From Pyrenopolyporus hunteri (Eukaryota > Ascomycota > Sordariomycetes > Xylariales > Hypoxylaceae), in the NCBI GenBank assembly GCA_902806595.1, contig CADCXC010000009.1, positions 1,302,001 through 1,366,000 of the forward strand: 64,000 bases of DNA, written 5' to 3'. Numbering within the stretch: the first letter of the stretch is position 1; the number at the start of each line of letters is the position of its first letter. The notes beneath the pieces are model-generated. The model saw nothing but the letters and a program-made list of their open reading frames with translations, did not search any database and was not told where the DNA came from. A program made the position numbers and the translations under genes. Shown here one piece after another: positions 23,447-34,948 of the stretch.

Positions 23447-25033
23447 ATGAATGATTATGCGGTATCGAGAGCCTCGCTCTCCCACCAGGAGAAGCTTTCT
23501 CTTATCGATGATAGATCTCTCTCAGATGTAGATAGCGAGAGTGCTCGCGTAGATTTCGAGGGTCCCTTCTCGACTATACAATGGGCCGCCACAGCGAGGG
23601 CCTACTGCAACGGCCTACGTTTATCATCATGGAGCTCGATGATGCTGAGGACAGGCGTCTTCCTACTACCTAGTTTCGTTCACCACCGATGCGCCCGCGA
23701 ACGGTTCAGACCAGAGAGGCTTCACCCAACCGCTTACCTCGATGGAATGCGAGGCCTGGCCGCGTTATTTGTCTTCTTTTGCCATTACTTCTATACAGCC
23801 TTCAAGATAGCAGAAGGTTGGGGTGCCGGCGACGCCAACTACGAAATATGGAGGTTACCGTTCGTTAGGCTTCTCTATAGCGGTCCGTCTATGGTCTGCA
23901 TATTCTTCGTCATCTCAGGATACGCCCTCTCCTTAAAGCCACTAAAACAAATCCGAAGCCGTTCTTTCGATGGTTTCTCCAGAACCATGAGCTCGTTCGT
24001 CTTCCGTCGGTTCTTTCGTTTATACCTTCCCCCGATGATCTCGACATTCGGCGTATTCGTCTTGCTTCGTTTCGGCTTCTACGAAATAACCAGGGGTTTT
24101 TCACAAGATCGAAAATACATTCACAACATTGTGGAACACCATCCTATTCTACTGGAGACTACCCAGAAACAATTCCGGCATTGGGTAAAAGAGATGTACG
24201 ACTTTGTCCACATTTGGGGCTGGGAGAAGTTCGGCGGCGCGACGGGTTACGATGTTCACCTCTGGACGATTCCCGTGGAGTTCCGATGCTCGATGATGCT
24301 CTTCCTAGTGATGTTCGGCACCGCCCGGCTGAGGACAGGTGTGCGATTTCTCTGCCTCGGCCTCCTCATGTGGTTCGTCCTTCGCAGCGACCGATGGGAG
24401 ATGGTTTTATTCTTTTGGGGTATGGCCATCGCCGAAATGGACCTCATCCGAGGCGCCCACGAGCCGGCCGCCAATCCACCGCCTTCCGCCCCTCCGACAT
24501 TACTTCCCCTCGAAAAGACACAAAGCACCGCCCCTGAAAAACGGGGCGCGTGCAATAACTTCCTATGGACACTTCTCTCCATTCCGGGCCTCTATCTCAT
24601 GTCGGAGCCGGACGCGGGACCCGCCGGCGTCCCAGGTTGGGAATACCTCGGGACGCTGATCCCGGAATGGTTCTCGGACAAGTACCGGTACTACCAAATG
24701 ATCGGGTCGATCATGTTCGTGTTCTGCACGGCACGTTCCGTCTCGTGGCAGCGGTTCTTCAATTCCCCCGTCGTCCAATACTTCGGCCGCATCAGCTACG
24801 CTCTCTACCTCATGCACGGGCCCGTCATGCACACCATCGGCTTCGTCATCGAGCGCCGCATCTGGGACTACACCGGCACCGAGGGCACCGCATATAACTG
24901 GGGCTGCGTCTTCGCCAGTATTATAAATATCCCCCTCGTCATCTGGGCGGCTGATATCTTCTGGCGCGCTGTCGACGCCCCGACTGTTAGGTTCACGAAG
25001 TGGTTGGAGACTAAGTTGTCTATTGAAGAGTGA
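23447..25033 (+). CDS. Acyltransferase family 3 multi-pass membrane protein
   Basis: Single-exon 528-aa protein. A polar N-terminus of about 90 residues precedes the acyltransferase-3 signature TAYLDGMRGLAALFVFFCHY, which contains the conserved His. Then come FVRLLYSGPSMVCIFFVISG, FVFRRFFRLYLPPM (Arg-rich loop) and about ten hydrophobic segments in all. A Pro-rich cytosolic or luminal loop lies near residues 340-365. The C-terminal part includes GRISYALYLMHGPVMH, matching the family. Members transfer acyl groups (often acetyl) to sugars or lipids at a membrane. Fungal homologues are often found in secondary-metabolite or cell-wall contexts, but no partner genes are adjacent here. Substrate unknown. 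Confidence 0.88.
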   Translation: MNDYAVSRASLSHQEKLSLIDDRSLSDVDSESARVDFEGPFSTIQWAATARAYCNGLRLSSWSSMMLRTGVFLLPSFVHHRCARERFRPERLHPTAYLDGMRGLAALFVFFCHYFYTAFKIAEGWGAGDANYEIWRLPFVRLLYSGPSMVCIFFVISGYALSLKPLKQIRSRSFDGFSRTMSSFVFRRFFRLYLPPMISTFGVFVLLRFGFYEITRGFSQDRKYIHNIVEHHPILLETTQKQFRHWVKEMYDFVHIWGWEKFGGATGYDVHLWTIPVEFRCSMMLFLVMFGTARLRTGVRFLCLGLLMWFVLRSDRWEMVLFFWGMAIAEMDLIRGAHEPAANPPPSAPPTLLPLEKTQSTAPEKRGACNNFLWTLLSIPGLYLMSEPDAGPAGVPGWEYLGTLIPEWFSDKYRYYQMIGSIMFVFCTARSVSWQRFFNSPVVQYFGRISYALYLMHGPVMHTIGFVIERRIWDYTGTEGTAYNWGCVFASIINIPLVIWAADIFWRAVDAPTVRFTKWLETKLSIEE

Positions 25034-27370
25034 ATGGGTTTAATATGGGTTTACCGGTCGTTAAGGCGCCGCCGGTATAGTTTTGTTTAGCTTGTATGTA
25101 TATATCATGATATTTGGGAATTTAATAGATTGCATACTTTTGTTAGCTTGATGGTCTATTGGTGATATATTTGTATACAACGACGTGTGTGGAATTAGTC
25201 GTCTCATAGGTAAAGGCACGTCAGCCTAGAACTAGGAACTTAGGACCTCGTAAAGTTGATAGTTCAGTCGTTTTTGAGAGTATTTGTTTCTTATCTAGAG
25301 ACTGGACTCGCTATAGAATGCCGAGCCGTTTGAAATTGAAGTCGGCTATCTTGACGAATTTACCAGGACAGTGATAATGGGGTTGAAGAATGAGCTTAAT
25401 TCATTGTATTATCAATAGAAGAGCGTAAACTTAATAGCTATTGATGTATGACGCAAGGCATCAGCCGATATTCTTGTTGTAAGATGCTTTTAGAATTGTA
25501 TACCATAATGGCGTTCTCTCAAACGGTTGGCTTAATGGAATATTTTCTTAGGTATCTGTAAATATTAAGGATCTATCAGTTGTATATTCAGCATACTCTC
25601 TAGTTCTATGTCTATGTCTATTGATTATAGAGTGCGCTTCGTTTTGGATTTGATGTTTGTTGACTGTACTCTGCATACCCCTTGCGGTTAATTGACCTTG
25701 AATACATTTCTCACTTGATTTCGGACCGCATGAAGATCGTACAAAAATAACCCATCAGCTAGAGGAATACAACTACCGCTAGATGTCGACGTTGAATAAG
25801 TTATTAATCAGCGTCGGTTTATAAGGGGTGGATGGACGTGTGTGCGTCGGCTGTTGTCGACACTCGCTATAGGTTTACGGAACGACCTTAGGCACGTACC
25901 AAGGCACGTAATCTTAGCCCTCCCTATCCTCCTTTTTTCGAAGTTTATCACGGTGTCACCAGCGCCAGCGGCCGGATAGGCTTGGCCCAGCGGGTCCGCG
26001 ACCACCACCACCCAGTTCATCATGCCTGTGCCTGGGGGGGACGTCAACGTCAACGTCAACGGGTCCTTGCAGATGTCGTCCGCCGTCGGTGGTGCCGCCA
26101 CCCGTACGTACATACACCACATTATCTCCCTTCCTCCCTACCTACCTACCTACCTACATATGATACATACATACCCTGACATCCATCTCGTTCATGCAGG
26201 TAGTCCAGTTTAAAGTTTTAGGTTTAGTATGACTGTAGGGAATGCTTATGTACCTATCTATATATGTACTTCTAGACCGGACTTTTTAGACTGGACTAGA
26301 TTGGACTCGAAACGGTCGTATCGTATCGTCCTGGCCATTCGTCGTTGTCAGATCTTTTTAATTTTTTTTTTTTTTCGGATATGCTCGATTCCGCGATGTT
26401 GAAACGCGAAAAGGCGGAAAGGTCCGAGGGGAGAGTCCGTGGGCGGAGGATGGGGAGGAGGAGGGCGAGGAGTGAGTGAGTGAGTGAGTGAGTAGGCGAG
26501 TGTGACGACGGTGGCTGCAGAACCGGTGGCGCTGGCGCTACCTAATCTCGTATGCGCGGACCTCCCCAGGCCAGGCGCCCTTTTTATTTGATTTTCTGGT
26601 TTGACATGTGACGATGCTGGGTCTAGTTAAGTTTTCCGCTTTGACCTTCTCTCTTCCTTTCTTTTTTTCTTGTTTCTCCCTTTCTTCATCCGACCCTCAA
26701 GGCGATGAGGGATTAGATGGATATTTCCGAACTATTGCGGTAGCATGTTAGCAAGAAGACCAGGCCGTGCGTTTTTGATATTTATAACTTCTGGACTCGA
26801 GGTTAAAATTTCTTGACAAGATTGAGGAATACATGTTGGAATCATAGCACATGAAACTCTAACACCCATGTCAAGGATTGAACAGACGAAAGCAAAACGC
26901 TCCTAATTACATGATGTCACATAGAAAACACATTCAACATGTATGATAGAACGCAAAGAAAATCGTGTTTGACTCTTATATTGCGAGCTAGGTACTCAAG
27001 TAAACCGTACGTACAGTAAGCCCTGGTAGAGCCCGTGGGCGTCTATCGAAGAGCGACAAATTAACCGTAATGCCCGTAGGGTCGAGACTCAAACAACAGG
27101 TTGATATTGACCTCGGTCTATAGGAAAGCAAGTAGCAAAAGTCCGGGACGCCTTCTCGGGACGGTTACGAACCGCCGTCATAGTACTCAACGCCTCAAAA
27201 TGCTTGCCAGTGCTGCCATGCAATGCCCCCCCCGGTCCTAATGCTCGTCCGTCCAACTCGTCAAGTGTCGTGATCGTTGTGCTTTCTGTCTCGGATCCTC
27301 TTTCCTGATTCAGTGTAAGAGGAGAGGCACAGCGCGCGAACAAAGGGAAAATTACAGTGATTAAAGGCGA
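25034..27370. other. Long intergenic region with simple repeats
   Basis: About 2.3 kb without a recognisable gene. It holds a short GTCAAC repeat (26042-26060), an ACCT run (26139-26156), a T-tract (26360-26376) and a GAGT microsatellite (26471-26495). Both flanking genes end here: the acyltransferase on the plus strand and the HAPSTR1-like gene on the minus strand. Confidence 0.45.
26471..26495 (+). repeat. GAGT microsatellite
   Basis: Six uninterrupted GAGT-type units (AGTGAGTGAGTG...) in purine-rich DNA. Confidence 0.85.
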
Positions 27371-28156
27371 TCACGTATGCCGACTCCTCTTTCCTTCTCT
27401 CCCAAACACGTCTTTTCCGAATGCTGCGCCTCCGACATCGAACAGCTCAGCGAAATTGATCGATCGTTTCTGGCCGGCGCCTTTTCCGAGGTGGGTTGTG
27501 GGCCTCGGTCGGGTTCCTCTTTTATTGGTGCGCGAGCGAGACGGGTGAGCGAGGGGAACGGCGGAAGAGCCCGAGGATGTCTCGTTCGTCCGGCTTGAAT
27601 CCGAAAGGTCTAGGTTCTCCAAGTTCGGGTATGCGTCTTGAGGGTACGGATGTAGGGATCGGAAGGTGAAGTTTTCTTGTGTCGGAACTGTCAACGTCTG
27701 CTGTTCGGCTGCGGGGGAAAGGTCGCCTGGTTGATGAGTCGCGACGGGCGCGGAGTCGTGGTGCATTTGAGGTTCGTTGCGCATCGCGCTTAGATTCGTT
27801 TGACTACCCGAGCGATGGATTTCCGGCGACGACGCTGGCTCCGGCTTCTCCGCCTCGTCTTCACTCTCGGCCGTCTGCGGCGAGGTGTCCCTCCCGTCCA
27901 GCCGTTCGGTCGCCCACTTCCGGATCAACCATCCTTCTCCGTCACTGAGGCCGATGTTCGACTTATCGAGAAAGGCCAGCAGATCGTCCAGACAATCTTG
28001 ATAACCATCTACCCGGGACTTAGCCTGGGCGGAGGCGGATGTCTTATAGAGCTTTGTTACGGATAGAGCGGCTGCCTTAAAGGCGTCAAGTAACTGCTCA
28101 GGCGACTCGCAACCAGCTAGGTTCTTAGCCGGCGAAGACCCTCTCAAGGCTTCCAT
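27371..28156 (-). CDS. HAPSTR1/C16orf72-like protein (UPF0472, DUF4588 type)
   Basis: Single-exon 261-aa protein. Residues about 22-85 form the only conserved-looking part: LLDAFKAAALSVTKLYKTS, then GYQDCLDDLLAFLD and GLSDGEGWLIRKWATERL. The pattern F..AA..VT.LYK.S followed by GYQ...DLL matches my memory of the animal C16orf72/HAPSTR1 family (a HUWE1-associated stress-response scaffold). The remaining two thirds are disordered, acidic then Ser/Pro-rich, ending in a basic segment (AGQKRSINFAELFDVGGAAF, then REGKRSRHT) that looks like a nuclear signal. Start chosen at ATG 28156, immediately before the conserved part; the upstream open frame is leader sequence. Role in fungi unknown. Confidence 0.6.
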   Translation of the reverse strand: MEALRGSSPAKNLAGCESPEQLLDAFKAAALSVTKLYKTSASAQAKSRVDGYQDCLDDLLAFLDKSNIGLSDGEGWLIRKWATERLDGRDTSPQTAESEDEAEKPEPASSPEIHRSGSQTNLSAMRNEPQMHHDSAPVATHQPGDLSPAAEQQTLTVPTQENFTFRSLHPYPQDAYPNLENLDLSDSSRTNETSSGSSAVPLAHPSRSRTNKRGTRPRPTTHLGKGAGQKRSINFAELFDVGGAAFGKDVFGREGKRSRHT

Positions 28157-30212
28157 CGTGGATTTCGATGCGGTTGTCTGACCGACTGAGGGGTCGATTT
28201 TGACGCAAGCGTGTCTAACAAAATGGAGTTGATGCTGGCTTCTACGAGGGGAGGTAGCGGTGGACGGTTGGACGGAGTTCGAAGAAGGCTTAAGGCTAGA
28301 TCCTTTTCTTTTTCTTCGTTGGGTTTGGTGGGGGGAGCGGTGGGTTGGCTTGGTGGTCGGTGGGCCGAAGACAGTAACAAATGGAAGATGCAGGTTACGT
28401 AGTATCGCCTGGGGCGACTTCGAAGACTTGTGATGAGCTTATTAGGGTAGCCAAGAAGTAAGGCAGCCGGGTGGAATTCGCAGTAGCAATGTGACGGGAT
28501 CGGGGTCGATATTCGTGTCTTGACCACATTGACCTTGTGGAAAGTTCAAGATGCTACGTGGTGTTGTCGATGTAGTCGATGTAGTTGTTGCTTTCTTGTT
28601 GGCTCCTTGTATCCGTGTGGCTGCTTGTGGCTCTTTTTCCTTGTTCCTTGATCCCTTGGGCTTTTTTCAGTCAGATGATTCCGGGTTGATGACGAACCGG
28701 GTCTTGGGACGCTAAAACCGCTAAGACTGGGCTAAGATTGCTAAGATTGCTAAGATGGCTAAGATAAGGTAAAAAAAAAAAAGGAAGTACCTACCTAGGT
28801 AAGTAAAATAAAGGTGATGAACCAGGCCGTTACTGTCCACGCCCTTAACTAAGCCCTGACTGGTTTAGGTAAGGGCTTGGCCACCAAGGGACTGCTGGGA
28901 TTAGACGGCGCACGATTCGGTATATGGAGGTATACATGTAGTTTGGGCACTTGCTTGTACCTCATATAGAGTGCATGTGTACCTAGTACCCGTATATATA
29001 TAGGTAGGTACACATATATACCATGCGTATTATGTGATATGCGGTAGGTACAGTATATGAAGCAGGTATGTGCGAGGTATCGGTACGCATTAGCCACATG
29101 TCTGGTGCTTGACTTGCTTGACAGAAGCCCAAACATAAGGTACCTATTCCGCCGGGAGCGTCCTGGTTTAGGTAATGGTATTTCTTGCAGGCAAATCGCC
29201 CAGTTGCCCTGGCCGCAAGCCGGATCCGCTTCTGTGAAATGGGATACCCCCTGGCCAGGAACCCAGCCAATTAGATCTGCGGGAATCCATAATCGGTCGG
29301 GCTGGGCCACTAATTATGCACCGTACATGCGCACACATGTGTATGTGGCGTACACGTGCTATCTAGATTTCCTCTATATAGGTATCAGTACTTGCGTTTT
29401 AGGTGAGGAAGAGGGGGTTCGTCTTACTAAGGGGAAAGCCTGTTATCATATTTGATCTTGAGTAATAAAAGAAAAAGTTGTACCTGTACTATGGTGTTGG
29501 GATGTCAATATTGCCGAGGTAGATGAATAATGACTCTACTGCTTGATGATAATAAAGTAGGTAGGAATGGAAAAGGGAGGGATAACCAAAATATTATTCC
29601 TTGATATGACCTTCTATAGGCATAAGCTCCTATGAATGCATAATCCTTTTTAAAGTTGTGGGGTGAAATTTTTATGGGACCAACTTTCAATGTCTCAAAG
29701 TCTCCTGGACCAGCTTGATATGTAGCCGCTCCCGCTCATGAACAACTTCAAGTTCTTTTTCCCAATTTTGTCACAAACCATTGTTTAGGCGATAACGGAA
29801 AGAATTTCCAATTGAACGGGTAACGCAGGGACCAAGCCACTATCTTGTCAATCTCGGTGGCTGCCGAATGAGAATTCGGGGCTTGTAGAAGCTCTGGTAA
29901 CACAAGTACCAGTGACCCACTCCAACGACCCACTTTTCACAAGAGATACTTTGCTCTGTGATCTAATTTCTATTCGGCCTCTCTTCTCAACTTCTACAAC
30001 AACCTTTTCAACACGAGAATATCTTAAGTACACTATCCACCATCTGGTGCTATGCCATCTTAGTCCTCCTACTTTGCGCAATTTTCCTTGCAAGCAATTT
30101 CAAAGCATAGAAGACACAACCAACCTAAGCCTCACTTCTACGTCAGGTGTTGCTTCGGTTTGTCGCGTCGCAGTCGCGTAGAGCGTCCGCCTGTCGCGAT
30201 ATATCCATAACC
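28157..30212. other. Divergent promoter region between HAPSTR1-like gene and ISWI
   Basis: About 2 kb. It holds a degenerate tandem of GCTAAGATT units (28711-28769) followed by a 12-A tract, and TAGG motifs near 28793 and 29003. No supportable gene. Confidence 0.45.
28711..28769 (+). repeat. Degenerate GCTAAGATT tandem repeat
   Basis: Six or seven imperfect 8-10-bp units (GCTAAAACC, GCTAAGACTGG, GCTAAGATT, GCTAAGATT, GCTAAGATG, GCTAAGATA) upstream of the minus-strand HAPSTR1-like gene. Confidence 0.75.
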
Positions 30213-33200
30213 ATGGCTCCGCCTCGCCCCCGGGCCGGCGCTGCTGACACAGACACATCCATGTCGGATGCGCAAGAGCCTGTAACTAGTCGTCCTGAGG
30301 AAATGGTAAGTTTCATATCCCTTCAACTTCGGATTCACTTCTACCGCCTCATAAGGCTGCTATTAGCCCATATATACTAACAAACGTTGATATATCTGTA
30401 GGATGTCGATGATACCCCCGACCATTCCGATACGGATACCAACCCCAATACCACAGCTAGCAGTGTTGCCGGCGATCTAACTACCGACGGGCGTAAGAAA
30501 CGCTCAGAGGCCAACCAGCTGCGAAGAAGCATTTTTGGCAAGAAACACGATGCTCTAGGCGAGTCCAAGGTATGGAACCCCCCAGACGGTCGAACGAAGC
30601 TAGAGTCGTAGTTTGAAGTAGCTCACTAGTTATGGTACAACAGGAAGATGACAGCATTCGAAGATTTCGCTATCTATTAGGCCTAACCGATCTCTTCCGA
30701 CACTTCATCGAGACGAATCCCAATCCGAAAATCCGCGACATTATTCACGAGATCGACCGTCAGAACGAGCAAGCCTCAAAGTCGAAGAAGAAGGGTGTCC
30801 GTCAGGGTGGCGCAGAAACCGGCCGAGCTCGTCGCACAGAGGCTGAAGAAGATGAAGAGCTCCTCAAAGATGAGAGGCAAGGTGGATCCGCCGAGACCGT
30901 GTTCCGTGAGTCGCCGTCATTCATCCAAGGCACGATGAGAGACTACCAAATCGCTGGTTTGAACTGGCTTATTTCTCTACACGAAAATGGAATCTCCGGC
31001 ATTCTTGCGGATGAGATGGGTTTGGGGAAGACGCTTCAGACCATTTCCTTCCTGGGTTATCTTCGACATATCATGGACATCAAAGGTCCTCACCTAATCA
31101 CGGTGCCCAAGTCTACTCTTGACAACTGGAAGCGAGAGTTCGCCAAGTGGACTCCCGAGGTCAACGTACTTGTTTTACAAGGTGCAAAGGAGGAGCGACA
31201 TGCATTGATCAACGAGCGTCTGATTGATGAGAAATTCGACGTCTGCATTACAAGTTACGAAATGATCCTGCGAGAAAAGTCGCATCTGAAGAAGTTTGCC
31301 TGGGAGTATATCATCATCGACGAGGCACACCGTATCAAGAACGAAGAGTCGTCCCTTTCGCAAGTTATCCGCTTATTCAACTCGCGAAATCGACTTCTTA
31401 TCACCGGAACGCCCCTACAAAATAACCTCCACGAACTATGGGCTCTCCTGAACTTCTTATTGCCCGACGTATTCGGTGACAGCGAAGCCTTTGATCAGTG
31501 GTTCTCAGGACAAGGCGAAGACTCTGACGTGGTTGTTCAGCAACTCCATCGGGTCCTACGACCTTTCCTCCTGCGTCGAGTCAAGGCTGATGTCGAGAAA
31601 AGCCTGTTACCAAAAAAGGAGGTCAACCTCTACATCGGCATGTCGGAAATGCAAGTCAAGTGGTACCAGAAGATCCTGGAAAAGGACATCGATGCCGTCA
31701 ACGGCGCCGGTGGCAAGCGAGAATCCAAGACCCGACTGCTCAACATTGTCATGCAGCTCCGCAAGTGCTGTAATCACCCATATTTATTTGAGGGTGCTGA
31801 ACCAGGCCCGCCTTATACGACCGACGAGCATCTGGTATACAATTCGGGCAAGATGGCTCTTCTGGACAAGCTCCTAAAGAGATTACAAAAGCAGGGAAGT
31901 CGTGTTTTAATCTTCTCGCAAATGAGCCGTCTGCTGGATATTCTGGAGGATTATTGTGTATTCCGCGATTACAAGTATTGTCGTATCGACGGAGGCACCG
32001 CCCACGAGGATCGAATTGCGGCAATCGACGAGTACAACAAGCCAGGCTCAGAGAAGTTCATATTCCTTCTCACGACTCGAGCTGGTGGCCTCGGAATCAA
32101 CCTAACCAGCGCCGACATTGTTATTCTCTACGATAGTGATTGGAACCCTCAGGCAGATCTACAAGCTATGGATCGTGCCCACAGAATCGGACAGACAAAG
32201 CAGGTTGTCGTCTACAGATTCGTTACGGAGAGTGCTATCGAGGAGAAGGTCCTTGAGCGAGCGGCGCAGAAGCTGCGTCTTGACCAACTAGTTATCCAGC
32301 AAGGACGTGCACATCCTGGTGCAAAGGGCCCGGCGGGTAAAGATGAACTTCTGGATATGATCCAACACGGCGCGGAAAAAGTATTCCAGACAAAAGGAGC
32401 CACCGGAATGGCAGCCAAGGGCACGGATCTAAACGACGATGACATCGACCAGATCTTGTCCAAAGGCGAGAACCGAACTAGGGAGCTTAATGCCAGGTAT
32501 GAGAAACTCGGCATCGATGATCTACAGAAATTCTCCTCGGAATCTGCCTATGAGTGGAATGGTGAAGTGTTCGGGAAAAAGAAGGATATCGGCGTGAATT
32601 GGATCAACCCCGCAAAGCGTGAACGCAAGGAGCAGTCGTACTCCGTCGACAAGTTCTACCGACAGGCCATTTACGGCTCTAGTAAGGCAGAAGCCAAACC
32701 CAAGGCACCGCGAGCACCGAAGCAGATCGCGGTTCACGACTACCAATTCTACCCCCCGCGATTACGCGACCTGCAAGACCGAGAGACCGCGTTCTACCGA
32801 AAGGAGATCGGATATAAGGTCCCACTACCTGATGGTGACGACGATAATCTATCAGAACGAGAGGCTGAACGAGCCTTGGATCAGCAAGAAATCGATAACG
32901 CCACTCCTCTAACCGAAGAGGAACAGGAGGAGAAACAGAGACTGTCGCTTCAAGGGTTTGGCGACTGGAACAAACGAGACTTCCAGCAGTTCATCAACGG
33001 CTCTGGTCGCTACGGGCGACATGATTACGAACGAATTGCGGAGGAAGTTGACAGCAAGACCGCCGCAGAAGTCAAGGCGTACGCGAAGGTCTTCTGGCAA
33101 CGATATACCGAAATCGCAGACTACAACAAGTACCTGCAAGTGATCGAGACTGGAGAGGAGCGGATGCGTAAGACGGAGCATCAACGCAAGATGCTCCGAA

Positions 33201-33804
33201 AGAAGATGCAGAAATACCGTGTACCTCTCCAGCAAATGAAAATCAACTACTCCGTATCCACGACCAACAAGAAGGTCTACACCGAGGAGGAAGATAGATT
33301 CCTTCTGGTGATGCTTGATAGATACGGCATCGACTCGGAGGGTATCTACGAAAAGATCCGTGACGAGATACGCGAGAGCCCTCTATTCCGATTCGACTGG
33401 TTCTTCCTCAGCAGGACGCCCATCGAGATCAGCCGTCGTTGCACTACCCTTCTCACTACTATTGTGAAGGAGTTCGAAGACGTACAGCCGACTAAGACGA
33501 ACGGCGTCAACGGCAAGGGAAAGCGGGAGCCGGAAGACGAAGAGAACGACGAGGACAGCATCCTCGGTATGGCCCCGGCTAAGAAGAAGTCGAAGGCCAA
33601 CGTCAAGGTACGTTTTACGAATGGTTCTTAGTTTGATATATATGATCCAGTTGCTAACACGAAATACAGAACAAAGCTCTCGATAACGTCAAGGGCGGCG
33701 GTAGCAAGACCACGTCCGCCACGCCCTCGTCTCGCGCGTCTAGCGTCGCCTCTACCAACTCGGCGCCCGCGGCTAAATCGAAGGCCAAGGGAAAGAAGAA
33801 ATAG
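30213..33804 (+). CDS. ISWI-type chromatin remodelling ATPase
   Basis: ATP-dependent nucleosome-sliding enzyme in the nucleus, homologous to yeast Isw1/Isw2. Four exons, 30213-30305, 30402-30569, 30644-33607 and 33670-33804, give 1119 aa. SNF2 ATPase lobe 1: MRDYQIAGLNWLISLHENG, then ADEMGLGKT (Walker A, about residue 210) and IIDEAHRIKNE (DEAH box, about 312). Lobe 2: RLLDILEDYCVFRDYKYCRI, then LLTTRAGGLGINL and DRAHRIGQTK. The C-terminal half has the ISWI HAND segment, a SANT domain (FQQFINGSGRYGRHDYERIA, about residue 867) and a SLIDE domain (KVYTEEEDRFLLVMLDRYG). The N-terminus is acidic and the last exon is a Lys/Ala/Ser-rich tail. Sequence alone does not separate the Isw1 from the Isw2 type. 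Confidence 0.95.
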
Positions 33805-34948
33805 ACAGCTCACGCTGGTATCATAAGAGTCGTATGAAGAACCGCATTTTGTTTTTGGCCTTGACTATACAATTAGTTCTCTCGAGGACCACTTCTCACT
33901 TTACCCTCACCGCAACATCGTCGGATAAGGAATGGTAAGGGAGGGAAAATAGGGCGTTTGATTGATGGATTGATTGGGCGGTTGATTTCGCTGCTACTGC
34001 TGCTGGAGTACAGTCCCAGCTCCGAGAAATGTGTATTCCCAGGTGGTAGACAGAGCCTGAACAGAACTTGTGGGTGTGTCCTGCTTAGGACGCGATGGAT
34101 GATGAGGACGAAGGGGTGAAGGAGGTGAGAGGTGGACGAGATTAGGACGGTACATATTTGTTCGTCATCAAAGCGTTGGCAGTGGCAGCGAAAAGGGCAG
34201 GAGGAGACTTCAGGGGAACAGACTCGTTGCATTTAAAGAAGAATGAGCTACGAGATTGCTGATACGCAATTACTGAGAAAGCTGTCGGATGAATTGTCCA
34301 GCGTGATCTTGCAGAGTGCTTCATGCTATTACTTACTGGCGTTTGTCCCCTGTGCATGTGCCAGGGTGATCGCCCATCGCCATCGTGTTGTATATCGGAG
34401 CAGGAGGGAATTACATAGCTAGTACAGCTCAGACAACCACTACGTTGCGTCTCAATAACTACCATGTATATTGATCATAAGCAGCGCTGCGTTACGTCGC
34501 ATTACATTCACATTTCTCTCTCCCTACAGATACCTAAGTAGGTAATTACCGAGTAAACTCTTCTGTCTCGAGAATTTAATTCTTTTATTCTCCTCTTTCC
34601 TCGTGTCTATCGAACACACACTAAAAAGCGAACATGCGATGAACCCTCAAAACGCCGAAGCCTTATTCCTATTCTTTTTCCCCGGATGCAAAGTAAACGT
34701 TTGGCCGAGAGAAAAACGAATACCTGGGTAATAAGTAGGTAGCGACCTACCTAGATACACATCTAACTAAAGTACCTAAGCACCCTACCCCCAAAACGAG
34801 ACACGACGCTGGAAACCTTTCTCTTCCCATGCTCTTCTATCTGTCTCATTACGCTGCGGATTTTGCCATAATCGTGACGACGGGACGGGACGGGATGGGG
34901 TGGGACGGAGGCCCATAAGTTGACTTAGCGGAAACGAAAACCGCTACC
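33805..34948. other. Convergent intergenic region between ISWI and eIF3i
   Basis: Both neighbouring genes end here. It contains 3'-untranslated sequence and TAGG motifs (34535-34545, 34735-34755). No recognisable gene. Confidence 0.45.
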
